From Brachypterus glaber (taxonomy: Eukaryota; Arthropoda; Insecta; Coleoptera; Kateretidae), in assembly GCA_958510825.1 (NCBI GenBank), contig OY294048.1, forward strand, positions 32,081,026 through 32,145,025: a stretch of 64,000 bases of DNA, written 5' to 3'. Each line of letters starts with the position of its first letter. The stretch's first letter is position 1. Of the stretch, positions 23,371 to 35,012 are shown in pieces. Position numbers and translations under genes: made by a program. The notes under the pieces were generated by a model. It saw nothing but the letters and a program-made list of their open reading frames with translations, was not told the DNA's origin and did not search any database.

Positions 23371-23950
23371 ATTATAGTGATAAACAAACTACTTTACTTA
23401 TTACAATTTTTTAACTTATAAATCATGTCTTGAAAATGTGTGCCGTCATGTGTCTGTGCAGGCTTAAAACATTATATTTATGGTTATGTAAGCCTGCAGA
23501 TAGCGCTTGAATCGGGTCTTACACAAGTTATGTTATTAATATAATGTTTAGTGTTGTTGCCATTCGGTTGAATAGTAATTTTATAGGAATTTTACCATGT
23601 CGGCCTAAAAACAATGACGCCTAATCTGTCAAATTTTTGAGAACACTTTAGCCAGGTGAACACATATCATTACAAACTATATTATAGTTGGTATTTCTGT
23701 TCTGCAAATCTAAAGTAAAACCACCGATTGCAAGAGAGAGATACAAACTTTTGACCAATCACAAAATTGTTCACAAATCTGCATTAGATGTCAAAAATTT
23801 TTACTTTGCAAAAACATTTACTTTAATAATATTGACAATATTTTTGCATGAAATCATTTCTTCAAAATATTTATGGGAAATCTGCAGTGGTATCACTATG
23901 TTACAACTGGATATCGATAAACAGAGCCTTATGCCACATAATGATCCCTC

Positions 23951-24430
23951 ATATATAAACTGACCAAAAAAAGTTGAGGATATTTTGTTTTCTCTGGGAA
24001 AAAATCGACATTTTGTTTAACTGTATTGAACATGTCTGGGACTGGATTAGTAGGGCAGTAATTGATCGTCAACCACATTTTTATGACGTAAATCCGGAAG
24101 AACTTGCTAGTTTCGTTCTTCCGGATTTATGGGATATCTTGGACCAAAATCAGTTGTCGCTTAATTTTAAGTATGCCTCTGTGATTTGAAGTGCTTATAC
24201 CCAACAGAGGTAGAATTACTAGTTATTAATTTTCAGTTTTTAAAAATAATTTCTCTTTTGTTACATTAAGAAAAACATTGTTAAATCCCGAATATAAATA
24301 TTTTTGAATTGATTAAATTTATTTGTTTTTTAGAAATGATTAGAGAATATGGGCATTTTATGATTTTTTTCTTCAACTTTCTCTTCATTCTTAACAATAT
24401 CCTTAACTTTTTTTGATCAGTTTATATATA
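23951..24430 (+). mobile_element. Internally deleted Tc1/mariner element
   Basis: The ends TATAAACTGACCAAAAAAAG and their inverse CTTTTTTTGATCAGTTTATA at about 24409-24428 form near-perfect TIRs with TA flanks. Inside, 23974-24189 encodes FNCIEHVWDWISRAVIDRQP, the region around the third catalytic acidic residue of Tc1/mariner transposases (NPIEHxWD), followed by the C-terminal LWDILDQNQLS block. The first two-thirds of the transposase are absent, so the copy is non-autonomous. Confidence 0.75.
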
Positions 24431-24799
24431 TTAAAACTTACTTTTGATCATATTTACTTTTTTCCCAGTCACATTTCTAAAATTTTGATGTGGTACGAGT
24501 CCAAAATCACTGTTTTTAAAAGAATAAACTATTTTTCTGAGCTAAAAATTTTTTCTATATATTATTCTCTGGGACCTTCTGCGACACCATGAAGGAGTGT
24601 ATTTATTACCAACCATTTTTTTCTCGTCCGTAATGCTACAGGAATATTGCTGTAATTTAGTTGTCCCAATACTTAATTTCTGGACTGTGCTGTTTGATTC
24701 CACATATTTTCTGGACCATGTATTTATGTAGTTATTTTGCCAGCAAAATTGTCTGTTTACAAAACCATTTTAAATTAAAAATTTTAGCACCTAATATTT

Positions 24800-25085
24800 T
24801 AATATGTAAATTTTAAATAGTTCATACCGCACTATGAATGCAAGACCACCATAACTCAAAAGAAGGAAACTGTGGTATGGTTTGTTTTGTTCCTCTGTAC
24901 TTTTAAATGATAACATATACAAAGTCCAATTTATTACTGGAATATAACGTAACTTATAAACTAATTGGAGTTTGTATGTTATCATTCCTCAAGTACAGAG
25001 GTACTAAACAAACCATACCAGTTTTTTTTTTTTTGAGTTATGGTGGTCTTGCATTCTTAGTGCGATACACTAAACTATTTTAAAT
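24800..25085. mobile_element. Fold-back element
   Basis: Arms of about 110 bp: AATGCAAGACCACCATAACT, then TGGTATGGTTTGTT, then CCTCTGTACTT and TGATAACATA on the left, all inverted in order on the right to 25060. It is nearly a full-length hairpin, with no coding capacity. Confidence 0.75.
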
Positions 25086-25938
25086 CATTTTAAATTGGTA
25101 TAAATCTAGTGGATTTAGTAGTATGGAGTGTTCTTAGTAAAACCAGACAAAAATTAAAATTTTCGATAGAGCAATTTTTGAGGTCTTTTTGAATAAAGTA
25201 TATGCCATGAAATTAATTGGAATCGAAGGTTGTTTTAAGGACAGTCACACAATGTTTATGAGCTTCATAGATGTATGAGCATCTATGGGCATAAAGTTTT
25301 CCTCATTTTTGGCCTTTGCCCTGTAGATTGAACAACCTTGATTTTGGGCGAAATTTTTCTCAAAAATATTGGTCTGGTGTTACTAAGTACCATTCGCAAA
25401 ACAAAATTCATCAACCATTAATTTGAATGTCATACATTGTATGATCCGATTTTACCTATTATTTTAAAAAGTATTTAGTATATTTCTGAAGTGTTGATAT
25501 AGTTATATGATTGTATTTTTTTATAGAAATAAAGCTTTTATTACATTTTATTTATTTATTCTAATTATCACCCTCAAAAAATATACTTGTGTATATTATT
25601 ATTATAAAATACGCAGTGAATGCTACACATTGCGCAGGTATGTGGCTCGCACTGCGAGGCTTGTTACTTTCATATAGGTTAGTTCATGTTTTAAGTGAAT
25701 AAAATGAAGGAATGGGCGTTATTTGCAACGTTTGAAGAATTGGAAGAGAAAATAAAAGAATATGAAACAAACAAATTCATTACCCTACAAAAAAAAAGGA
25801 TTCCTGTTCATTATCTAAAGCGGCCACGTAATCTTATGAATTACCTACCCGGCGATTAACGATAATAGCCAAACGGCAGGGGAATGTTGATATTGAGGTT
25901 ATTAAAACTAAATTTTTACAAAAAAAAAACAAGCGCAA

Positions 25939-25980
25939 AACCAAACCAACGCTAACGTAAACCATAACGTTGGTTTGGTC
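25939..25980. repeat. Short hairpin ACCAAACCAACG
   Basis: AACCAAACCAACGCTAACGT and its inverse form a short stem separated by a few bases. A GGGAACGTTTAAGTATTACG terminus follows at about 26029, read on the minus strand. Confidence 0.5.
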
Positions 25981-26055
25981 TGGTCCAAAATGATCAAGAT
26001 TTGCGTTACGTAATACTTAAACGTTCCCATGGCACTGTGGTATGAGAAAAAAAAA

Positions 26056-26475
26056 GTTGGACGAAAATCTAAATTTTTCCATACGAGTATTTTTTAAAAT
26101 TTTTTTTTCGATTTTGTTAAAATTTTGTATACAGGCACTTTTTAGGGATATTAACCTAGACCAATGGTTAAAACACCAAAAAGCTGAAAAAAAAATCCGC
26201 GCCACTAGGGTGGTTCATTTTTTTTTCGATTTTGTTCAAATTTGGTATACAGGCTCTTTTAAGGGATATTAACCTAGACCAATGGTTAAAACACCAAAAA
26301 TCAAAATGGTCTACGTTAATATCCCTAAGAAGAGCCTGTATACCAAATTTGAACAAAATCGAAACAAATTTTAAAAAAATGAACCACCCTAGTGGCGCGG
26401 ATTTTCTTTTTCAGCCTTTTCAGTATCAGCGGTATCAAAAATACTCGTATGCAAAAATTTAGATTTTCGTCCAAC
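26056..26475. mobile_element. Fold-back element with duplicated core
   Basis: Outer arms GTTGGACGAAAATCTAAATT and its inverse; inner blocks CGATTTTGTTCAAATTTGGT, ACAGGCTCTTTTAAGGGATA and CCACTAGGGTGGTTCATTTT occur in direct and inverted order (26105, 26230, 26320). The symmetric open frames on both strands are by-products of the palindrome. Confidence 0.75.
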
Positions 26476-27096
26476 ATTCGAATGTTGCGAGAGTAGGGAT
26501 GTAGAGAATTAAACAGGTCAGTACGTGAGCACTTGCAGTGAAGCGTACAATGCATTGCAATGGACCGTCATATAGAAATATTTTGTTTTGAGTCCTACCC
26601 TGTCACTAAATCCGTTGTAATCACGTGCGTTTGTTTATTACTACTGCATCTTGAAGTTGAATATACTATAGTATCTTTAGCACGGAGCGCGAGTCAGTTA
26701 ACTATGGTTCCGAGCGCACGGGGTAGCAGTCACTGTTAATAAAATAGTGCCAATTATTTATAGTGACGTAACTTCTATATAAAATTTCACTAAGCAATGA
26801 AGCTAAAGGTTCATTAACCCATTAAGGACTACCGTCTAAATAAATATACAGCTTTACAGATTTTTGTAAGGAGTGGTTTAAAATGCATGTAATTTCCATA
26901 ACTCATTTGCACAAATAATAATAATATTCACGGGTCGGATCGAAGTAGCCATTACCGAGGGCATGCAAAAATTAGAATGTTAAACTCTTTTTTCAAGTAA
27001 ATAGACACTTTAAACTATTGTTCACCAAGCGGAATGTCATGTCGACGCTGTTAATACTCAGTGAGTCACTTGACTCACAGAGAAAGACTTTTTTTA

Positions 27097-30052
27097 ATAG
27101 TTTGAAATACATATAAAAGCCATCTTATGATGGATATACAAGTCAGTAAAATATAATAATAAATAATTGATTACGAATACATTTAAAAAATAGTAGTTTA
27201 AAAAAAAAACATAAATACGAATACAATACACTTTAAAAATTATCGCTCAAAAATTCCTGGACACTATAGTAAGCTTTTTCTGCTAATAGTTCTTTTATTT
27301 TTTTCTTAAACTGTACCATGTGCATACGTCTATAGATGTCCGGCAGCTTGTTATAAAATTTAACTCCTATGTAACTAAGAGATTTTTCAAATTTTGATGT
27401 GCTATGAAGCGGTATACATAATGCATTACTGCCCCTAGTTTCATATTCATGAAGGTCTGAATTTCTTCTATACAAGTTCATATTTTTCCTAACCACTACC
27501 AGGCATCTATAGATATATACACACGGCACCGTTAGTATATTTTTGTTTCTGAACGTGTCCCTACAAGATTCTCTATATTTTAAGTCAAACATTTTCCGAA
27601 TTAATCTTTTTTGTGCAATAAAGACCCGTTCCCAATTGGTTGCATACCCCCAAAGTATTATATTATAAGTAAGGTGGCTAAATGCTAAACTATAGTATAC
27701 GTTAAGTACTCCCTCCGGAGGTAATATAGATTTAACTTTGGAGATTGCATAGTATGCCTTGTTTAATTTTTTACAGACAGAATCTACTTGGAGTTCCCAT
27801 CTTAAGTTGTCATCCAGATTGATTCCGAGGAACTTTGTATCGCTTGCCGGCAAAATAATCTGGTCATTTATTTTAAGTTCTGGTAAAATCTTATCTATAC
27901 CACTCTTGAAGTATAAACAAACTGTTTTCTCTAGATTCAGAATGAGATGGTTTTTATCGCACCATTTCATGAACTGATCTATTATCTGTTCTAGTTTTAT
28001 TTTTAGGACTTCAAGAGACTTTGCTGAGACCGCAAATGACGAGTCATCTGCAAACATACTAATAATTTCAGCAATGACATGCTCAGGCAAGTCGTTTACA
28101 TAAATCAAAAAGATAAGCGGTCCCAGCACTGACCCTTGAGGTACACCTATATTAATTTTAAAAAGACTAGACATCGCCTTTCCTATTTTTACAAAAAAAT
28201 TTCTGTTACTTAAAAAGTCTATAAGCCACAGTAGTACATTATTTCTGAATCCTAGATTAAACAGCTTATTTTTCGAGAATGGTATATCCAAGCAATCAAA
28301 AGCTCTGGTGAGGTCGAAAAAGAGTGCAGCCACAAAGAGACCCTTGTCCAATTGTGTATAAATATGATCTGTAAATGTATGGGCTGCGCTCTCTGTCGAC
28401 CTACCCCTTCTAAACCCATGCTGGTGTTCTGTTAAAATATTAAATTTTTCCAGAAATTCTACCATGCGCACGTACAAAGTCTTCTCAAAAATCTTTGAAA
28501 TTACATTTAAGATGGCAACTGGCCTATAATTAGCCTTGTTGTCGGTTTTATTCTTTTTGTAAATGGGAATTATAGATGCAGTTTTCAGCATAGAGGGAAA
28601 TTTACCAGAATCAACAGAACAGTTTATTAAGTGAGCTAAGGGCTCAGAAATATAAGCTGCTGCTGATTTTAATATTTTTGTTGAGATATTATCCGGCCCA
28701 ACAGTATTTTTATTTTTTAAGCTATTAATTGTGTTTTCAATTTCATGACTGGTAGCATGCTTAAATACAAATGAGTTTTTAACTGGTCTTGAGGTGGTAC
28801 ATTCCTTTGACAGATTAGGCCCAAAGTGATTTTTAAGGCTATCTTGAGTGACATTTGCAAAATACTCTCCAAAAATCTGGGCAGTATCTTTTGGGTCTGA
28901 GATTTCCTTGTTATTTTCATTTAAAACAATGCTTCTTTGTTTTTTACCCCGTCCAAGATTTTTGTTAGCAAGTTGCCAAATGCTTTTTTGTTTATTATCA
29001 GAATTCATTATTAAATTTTGATAGTATTTTTTTCTTGTACTTTCCTGTAAATTGTCATGGTCTTTTCTAGCCTTTTTATATAACAAGAGTGCACTGTCAT
29101 ATAAAATTGAGCCTGCAAGATTTTGTTTTAGCCAAAATAGATTTTTTAAATTTTTGCTAGAAGTTCTAATCTCATGTGTAACCCAGTTATTATTTTGTTT
29201 AAAACTATTGATTTTGTTTTTGTTTGCTTTTGATGGACAACATATATCAACTGCATTTACAAACGTATTCATAAAATTCTCAAAACGAGCATCTACATCC
29301 CCATCCCCAAAACAAACATTATGGAAATCAACATATTTTAGATAAGAATTTAAATTCTCCAAGGTTTTACCAGAAATATTTCTACAGGTTTTGTCAGACT
29401 TAATTTTACTTGCATTCAGGCTAGAATTTATTTTACAAGTAAGTTGCATTGCCATGTGATCTCCAAAAAGAGGGGGAAAAACTCTAGTTTCGCCCTCTAT
29501 TTCTGTATTAGCAAGAATGTAATCAATTTTGGTTTTAGAAGTTACTCCATTTATGTTTGTGAATATTCTGGTAAAATCTTTAGAGTTTGTGCATTTTAAG
29601 TTAAAGCTTTCTATGAGATCAGTAAATACCTGTGTTTGAATTGTTTTCTCTAGGTAGTTTATGTTCAAGTCCCCACATAAAAATATTTGAATGTTAAACT
29701 TACTACATAGTGCCAAGGATTGTGTTAGTCTGCTAATAAAGTACTCAAAATTGCCATTTGGAGGAGGCGAGCGGTAAACACTGAGGACACAGCACTTATA
29801 TTCTCCAATTTGCACTTTTGTAGCACTAATTTCACAATGCATTTCTTCACAGTATTCTTCTAAATTCACTTTGGTACATTTTATATTTCCGCCCTCCTTT
29901 ATAAAAAGTGCTGTACCACCATGTACACGTTTTTTTCTGTTATACGATGATACTTGTTCGTAACCATTTAAAACTATCATGTCTGTGTTAGCATCTGTGC
30001 CATAATGTTCCACTAAGCTTATGATATCATAATTGTTTCCCTTTTCAAATAA
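27097..30052 (-). mobile_element. 5'-truncated LINE (CR1/Jockey-type)
   Basis: A non-LTR retrotransposon in minus orientation whose 5' end is cut inside the endonuclease region: the frame can be read upstream of the internal Met to FEKGNNYDIISL at about 30050, where a stop occurs. The 3' UTR ends near 27097 after TGTATATCCATCATAAGATG and TTCAAACTATT. It sits in the loop of the fold-back at 26818-31022. Confidence 0.85.
27233..30013 (-). CDS. LINE ORF2 protein: partial endonuclease plus reverse transcriptase, intact frame
   Basis: A 926-codon uninterrupted frame. Residues about 1-195 are the C-terminal two-thirds of an apurinic-type endonuclease (GGTALFIKEG, CGDLNINYL near 114, TKIDYILAN near 163, GDH near 184). 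RT motifs follow: NTVGPDNISTKIL, ANYRPVAILNVISKIFEK, QHGFRRGRSTESAA, FFDLTRAFDCLD, GVPQGSVLGPLIFLIYVNDL and the catalytic FADD near 653-656, then TKFLGINLDDNLRWE. The C-terminus ends with FYNKLPDIYRR and AYYSVQEFL. Because the endonuclease start is missing, the ATG at 30013 is not the native start and target-primed integration by this copy is unlikely. The absence of stops suggests a recent insertion. Clade is probably CR1/Daphne or Jockey. Confidence 0.85.
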   Translation of the reverse strand: MEHYGTDANTDMIVLNGYEQVSSYNRKKRVHGGTALFIKEGGNIKCTKVNLEEYCEEMHCEISATKVQIGEYKCCVLSVYRSPPPNGNFEYFISRLTQSLALCSKFNIQIFLCGDLNINYLEKTIQTQVFTDLIESFNLKCTNSKDFTRIFTNINGVTSKTKIDYILANTEIEGETRVFPPLFGDHMAMQLTCKINSSLNASKIKSDKTCRNISGKTLENLNSYLKYVDFHNVCFGDGDVDARFENFMNTFVNAVDICCPSKANKNKINSFKQNNNWVTHEIRTSSKNLKNLFWLKQNLAGSILYDSALLLYKKARKDHDNLQESTRKKYYQNLIMNSDNKQKSIWQLANKNLGRGKKQRSIVLNENNKEISDPKDTAQIFGEYFANVTQDSLKNHFGPNLSKECTTSRPVKNSFVFKHATSHEIENTINSLKNKNTVGPDNISTKILKSAAAYISEPLAHLINCSVDSGKFPSMLKTASIIPIYKKNKTDNKANYRPVAILNVISKIFEKTLYVRMVEFLEKFNILTEHQHGFRRGRSTESAAHTFTDHIYTQLDKGLFVAALFFDLTRAFDCLDIPFSKNKLFNLGFRNNVLLWLIDFLSNRNFFVKIGKAMSSLFKINIGVPQGSVLGPLIFLIYVNDLPEHVIAEIISMFADDSSFAVSAKSLEVLKIKLEQIIDQFMKWCDKNHLILNLEKTVCLYFKSGIDKILPELKINDQIILPASDTKFLGINLDDNLRWELQVDSVCKKLNKAYYAISKVKSILPPEGVLNVYYSLAFSHLTYNIILWGYATNWERVFIAQKRLIRKMFDLKYRESCRDTFRNKNILTVPCVYIYRCLVVVRKNMNLYRRNSDLHEYETRGSNALCIPLHSTSKFEKSLSYIGVKFYNKLPDIYRRMHMVQFKKKIKELLAEKAYYSVQEFLSDNF

Positions 30053-30287
30053 CTAATAATTAATAAAAAAAACATTAGTTTTGTATTAACTATTCGTTTT
30101 TTGAAAAGAGAAACAATTTTCAAAAAGTCCTTCTGCATGAGTCATGGACCATGACACTGAGTATAGTTTAAAGTGTCTATTTACTTGAAAAAAGAGTTTT
30201 TTTTTAATTCTAATTTTTGCATGCCCCCGGTAATGGCTACTTCGATCCGACCTATGGTAATATCTGATAAACATATCTTATATTATA

Positions 30288-30990
30288 CAGGGTGTCCCAG
30301 AACTCGCGACCTACCTTGAAGGGGCACATAATATATTCAAATTATGATAAAAAGTTATATAAACATAGGGCCGCAAATCGGTCCTAATGAAGTTACGGCC
30401 CATTGAATGTAGGTCCCTTAAATAGTACCCAAAAAAAGCGCTAATAAAATAATTTGCCACTGCAGTGATTTCACATTAAAAATTAAGAAAAAAAAGTTTG
30501 TTACACCCTGGCCCAAAAATAAATGTCGAGTTATGGACTCTTAAATAGTAACAGTAGGGACAAAAAGTCCTTTAATTTTTTAAATGGATTTTCATCAAAA
30601 ACAGTTGCTTTTAAGGTATTACACTAAGATATTTTTTTCGTGTATTTTTACTTAAAGAATCCATAATTTGTCAAAAGAATGCAAAGAGATTACACTGAAA
30701 AAAGTTTTGGGCAAAAATGTGGTAAGCCACAGCCATTTTACACGCCTAGGCGCACTTTCGGTAAAAAGTCCAAACTAAATAATAATGACTTTAATAATAT
30801 TAAACCACATGCAAAACCTTGTCCCTCTAGCTCAAAGGGCTACAGAGATATTAAATAAAACCCCCATTTTTGGTTTCCCCTTTAATAGGCCATAATTCCC
30901 TTAGGAGCGATTTGCGGGTCTACATTTATATAAACTTTTTAAATATTTTTTGATGTCCTTTAAGGAGGTCGCGAGTTTTGGGACACCCCG
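30288..30990. mobile_element. TA-flanked MITE CAGGGTGTCCC
   Basis: The ends CAGGGTGTCCCAGAACTCGC and the inverse GCGAGTTTTGGGACACCCCG, with TA on both sides (30286-30287, 30991-30992). Inverted similarity includes GACCTACCTTGAAGG / CCTTTAAGGAGGTC. It is inserted in the right arm of the piggyBac-like element and has no coding capacity. Confidence 0.8.
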
Positions 30991-31672
30991 TATGATAATC
31001 TCATAGGTCAGTCTTTAATGGGTTAATGTGAATCAGTAAGATCACCAATCATCGATTCGTATCTTTCCCTATCAGAAGCCAATTGTTTTTTTACTCGAAA
31101 ATTAATTAAATTTGGTGCCTATACATGTAGCATTTGGCTTTTTTTTAGTCATTAAATTTACTAGTTGGAAAAATTGAGTGGTATAGTTGGGATATTTGTA
31201 TTATATCTTTTCAGATGCGAAGACCTTTTTTTTTGTCGTCAAATTTTTCTAGTAAAAAGTTCGAAAGTTTCTTAGATCATAGTTGGGAAATTTTTGTTCT
31301 GAGGATACAGTAGATTCCGAATCGATCACTATAGTGATACCAATAAAATGAAAGATGACAAATCTCAAAATAAAATAAAAGATAACAAATCTAGATTATT
31401 TGATATGTTTTACTTATAATCAAGATGACTTTAGTGTAAAGTCATCTTGTTTATAAATTATAAGTTATACATGAACAAACAAAGTACATAATAGTAATTT
31501 AAAAAATAACTTTTATTTTATATTCAAGATGCTTCAAATGTTTTGTTATAAATTTTCACCATAAAATTTAAAAAATGGCTATGAGCTTTAAAAAGAATCT
31601 TATAATTGTATGATGGTTATCAGCTTTAAAAAATTCTTGTATAGCATGACAAAATAGTATATTATGATTCAA

Positions 31673-31730
31673 GGACGAGAAATAATGTTTCTCGGTCGCA
31701 TGCGTAAGACCGAGATATATTTCTCGTCCG
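31673..31730. repeat. Hairpin GGACGAGAAAT / ATTTCTCGTCC
   Basis: AAGGACGAGAAATAATGTTT plus CTCGGTC is inverted around the 10-bp centre GCATGCGTAA. Flanking ATGATTC / GTATCAT extends the symmetry imperfectly. Confidence 0.7.
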
Positions 31731-31850
31731 TGTATCATACGCTATTTTTTATTCGCTTGTAAACAAATTTTTAACAAAAAAAAAGGTAAAAATAATAAGT
31801 AAAATTAGTTTTAACCGCCATGCAATTTTCCATAAAAGACCGCAAAAGTA

Positions 31851-31876
31851 CTTTGGCGGGCTGCAGCCCGCCAAAG
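31851..31876. repeat. Perfect 26-bp GC-rich palindrome
   Basis: The half-site CTTTGGCGGGCTG is followed at once by its exact reverse complement. It lies in an AT-rich setting. Purpose unknown; it may be the centre of a fold-back element. Confidence 0.85.
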
Positions 31877-32493
31877 CAAAGCAAAAGACAAACTCTTAAC
31901 AAAAGTGTCACTTTTAACTTAACATTTCTAGTCGAAAAATGTCACCTTGTAATACAAGCAAATAAAAAATACTTTTATCCAATACATACAGATAATAAGA
32001 CAATTACCAGCTTTATTTTAAATAGATAAACTCAATAATAACCCCCGCGCGGCTTTCACTTTATTGAGTGGATAATTATTTATTTTACCCACTCAACTGT
32101 CACTTGTAAATGTCTTTAAAATTTTTAATAAAAATATGAATTCCTAAGCTATTATTGGATAAAACCTTGTATGGCACTCATGGGTAAACCGATATGGCCC
32201 TCTCGAAAATTAACCTGCTTGCCTTCTGGGAGGCACAGAGTAGTGGGCTAGCGTGAGTGCGATTCTCACTGGCGCCGATTTGCCTTTTTCAGTTAATTGA
32301 AATTTGGCGAAGGCGATAAGTGGCGGTCACTCCGTTTTTGGATTAGAATTTTGGAAAAAAAAAACAGTTTTTTCCATGTTGTTATTCAGTTGCAGTTATA
32401 AAAATCTCTTGTATTTACTTGTTTTAAAAACTTTATGGTCAAATTTCTCAAAAGTTAAAAGCAATAAAAGTCAATATAAACCACTGTAAACTA
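31877..32493. other. Intergenic, no gene; tRNA-like arm
   Basis: No gene is recognised. At 32251-32280 GTGAG-TGCGATT-CTCAC-TGGCGCC resembles a T arm followed by an acceptor strand, preceded by AGTAGTGGGCTAGC, but no matching 5' acceptor strand is seen. It may be a degenerate tRNA-derived SINE. Confidence 0.3.
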
Positions 32494-33320
32494 CCCTAGT
32501 AGAAATTTAGCGTTAGAATAACGTTTTTCTAATGTTAGAAAACTGTATAAAAGTACGTTATAAAATATGTGCAAATGTCCCGCTTTTTAAGTTCAGAATC
32601 AAACGTTAGTTACAAACGTTAATTTAACGTTAGATTTTTAAGTTAGAAATACGTTGTAAGTACGTTTAATTTCTAACTATCGGAGGGGGCGTGGCTAACT
32701 AGGAAATTTCTACCTGCATCATAAAATGGCAGCTGGAGACAAATTTATTCATATAAATAAATCTTAATATATTTTAACAATCATAATATTTTTAAACATA
32801 AATTCGTTACATTTATTTATAAAATAGCCATCTTTTTAGGTGACCCTAAATATTTTTCGTGTAATATCCTGTTATACTTCGATAAATACGTTTGCTTCTC
32901 AGAAAAACTTTATATTTAGTTAATATTTATTTATACATTCAGAATCTTAAATTTTTTTTTTAATTATAGTACAGCGTTGCCAGACTTACTATAATTTTGA
33001 TTTTTGGGGGATATTTTTTTAAACTTATTATGGAAATAATAATAATCAAACCTAGGCATATAGCTGTCTGAAATGAGTATTTTCTACTAAACTTACGTAT
33101 TAATAATGGAAATTAAAAAAAAAATAAAGTTAGAATAAGGTTAGAATTTAGTTGGGAAACTAACGTTGGATTTATGTATTTTATAACGTTTTTGTCAAAC
33201 GTTAGTTTTTAAGGTTATATTTATATATTTTATAACGGTTTTGTCAGACGTTAGTTTTTAAGGTTAGATTTATATATTTTATAACGTATTTGTATAACGT
33301 TTGAGACTAAACATAAAAAT
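32494..33320 (+). mobile_element. AACGTTAG-repeat element, left-type arm
   Basis: The tip CCCTAGTAGAAATTTAGCGT is followed by degenerate AACGTTAG / TAACGTTT motifs (32507-32690) and again at 33125-33315 in units of about 60 bp (TTTTATAACG, GTCAAACGTTAGTTTTTAAG). The same tip occurs inverted at 36590-36610. The two arms flank the last PLD3 exon in opposite orientation. Confidence 0.6.
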
Positions 33321-33684
33321 GTCACTAATCTAATCTTAAAAAAGTCCAAGTTTGATGACTCCCGAACTGGTCATTGCAAGAATTTCGTTTTATTTTGAAA
33401 TTAACGACGGATATATAACTCTTTTTAATAATTTCAACTTTATAGTATTTTGGTATATAACTAGAATATTAAAGACAAATTTAGTTTTCAACGGTGGACA
33501 AAAAGACTCCAAAAGTGTACCACAAATGGAATGGATTTGCTTAAAAGCTTAATCTTCTAACCAAAAACCAAAAAGTGACTTCTTTGAGTTTAACTCAAGT
33601 AGGTACTCAAAAAATGAAGGGCAGTTTAAAAACAGTGTAAAACGCCATTTTTTATTAGATCTATTATGAAATAAAAAGAATTGT

Positions 33685-34068
33685 ATCGATACCCACAAGC
33701 AACAAAGCCGTAACTCATATATTGACATTTTTCAGGACAGCTAAATTTCTAAAATATTTTTTTTTGTTATTTAAGGGTGGGTAAATGATTGAAGTGGAAA
33801 AGGTAGTCATGTGATACATCATTTGAAAGCTTATAAAATCATCTATTTAACTGTTTAAGTATTTATTGTTTATTTACTGTTTGTTTCTGATAATATTAAA
33901 GTTTAGAATTTCTTACTTTAGTGATTTTAAGTAAACTTTTGCTTAAAGTGGACTGTGGAGAAACCTGAGTAGTACCACCATGTGTGTCTTTTTTCAAGGC
34001 GTTTACCTATGAGTATCTCAAAATGGGTCTAACTTGAGTTACATCCTTGTTGCTTGGGAGTGTCGATA
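33685..34068 (+). mobile_element. CCCAAGCAACAA MITE, copy 2
   Basis: The left end TCGATACCCACAAGCAACAA and right end TTGTTGCTTGGGAGTGTCGA are inverted. It is collinear with copies at 16207-16580 and 40028-40413. Confidence 0.8.
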
Positions 34069-35012
34069 TATGCGTCGTAGTACTAAGACTACAAACTAAA
34101 ACAAACATTACATTGAACTCAGGCAAAAGTATAGGCTAAAACTTTTTCTTTTGAAGTTCGAAGTAGTTTTTTTCAATGTACATTTGGTGAAGTAGTCAAC
34201 AATACATAAAAATAAAAAAAAAATATTGCATGAAATATTTTTTATATATTTTTTTATGTATTTTTTGAAAGTGCAATTGAACATATTCTATATTTTTAAT
34301 ACCTACTAGGTATTTACCAACCATTTCAAAAAGTTGCAACAAACTTCTAACAGACACTTAAGTTTTATTTCTGTTATAAAATGGGCTGTGCATGGATGCA
34401 CCTGTATCCGTAAAATAACCTACAATTCGATATTTTACGACCGATATTTTTCTTATTAATTAATCTCTATTTCAAATCTAACTTAGATTTGATAAAATTA
34501 TTACATATGGTAGAGGTAATACTTTGTGGTAAGCCAGCGAAATACCTGGCGCAACACGTTACTTGAACGCATTTTAAAAACATTTATTATAATATTATGA
34601 TGTAATCAGAGCCGTAGCCACGGGGTTTGTAAACTGAAGGAAAAGTTGGTAATTATTGAGCAAAAAGGTGGCAAAAATTGCGCTGATAAGATAGCTTTTT
34701 TTGGTCGTCATTTGTTTATCTAAAAAAAAAAAATGGCAATCCCTCAATCAAAAAGTTGACAATTCTTCCATCAATAAATTGCCTTCGCTATGGCTCTGGA
34801 TGTAATTTACTTCCTTCTGGATGATATAAAGTGTGGATGTAATCGATGTTATTAGAATGCGTTTAAATAGACTCTGCCTTCAAGTAACGTTTTGCGCCAG
34901 CCAGTTCGCGGGCTTTCACCATAAAAAGTATTGCATATACCAATTGGTATTAATACTTTCTTTTTGTACTCATAATTTAGACTTATATCTTGTAAGTGCA
35001 TATTCACAGACT
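34069..35012. other. PLD3 3' flank with a fold-back
   Basis: No gene is seen. CTGGCGCAACACGTTACTTG plus AACGCATTTAA-like sequence at 34544-34575 is inverted at 34857-34906, and inside it GAGCCGTAGCCACGG / GCTATGGCTCTGG-like strings (34608, 34788) are also inverted. It lies downstream of the PLD3 stop, possibly in or past the 3' UTR. TTTATT, the reverse of AATAAA, occurs near 34583 and 34358. Confidence 0.5.

Larger units (their letters stand above)
26818..31022. mobile_element. piggyBac-like fold-back element, split by a LINE and a MITE
   Basis: The ends CCCATTAAGGACT and AGTCTTTAATGGG are inverted, start with CCC, and are each flanked by TTAA (26814-26817 and 31023-31026), the piggyBac target duplication. 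Inner arms match in inverted orientation at about 26930-27090 and 30100-30256 (GGTCGGATCGAAGTAGCCAT, GTAAATAGACACTTTAAACT). No transposase is present. It is interrupted by the LINE at 27097-30052 and the MITE at 30288-30990, so it predates both. Confidence 0.75.

Noticed and set aside
23688..23963. 91-codon frame upstream of the mariner remnant
   Set aside because: It starts outside the TIR and shows no transposase motif.
26042..26555. Mirrored frames on both strands
   Set aside because: All derive from the palindrome at 26056-26475.
32180..32290. tRNA gene or tRNA-derived SINE
   Set aside because: A T-arm-like stem GTGAG/CTCAC with a seven-base loop is present, but the loop is TGCGATT instead of TTCGATT and no matching acceptor or anticodon arm is visible.
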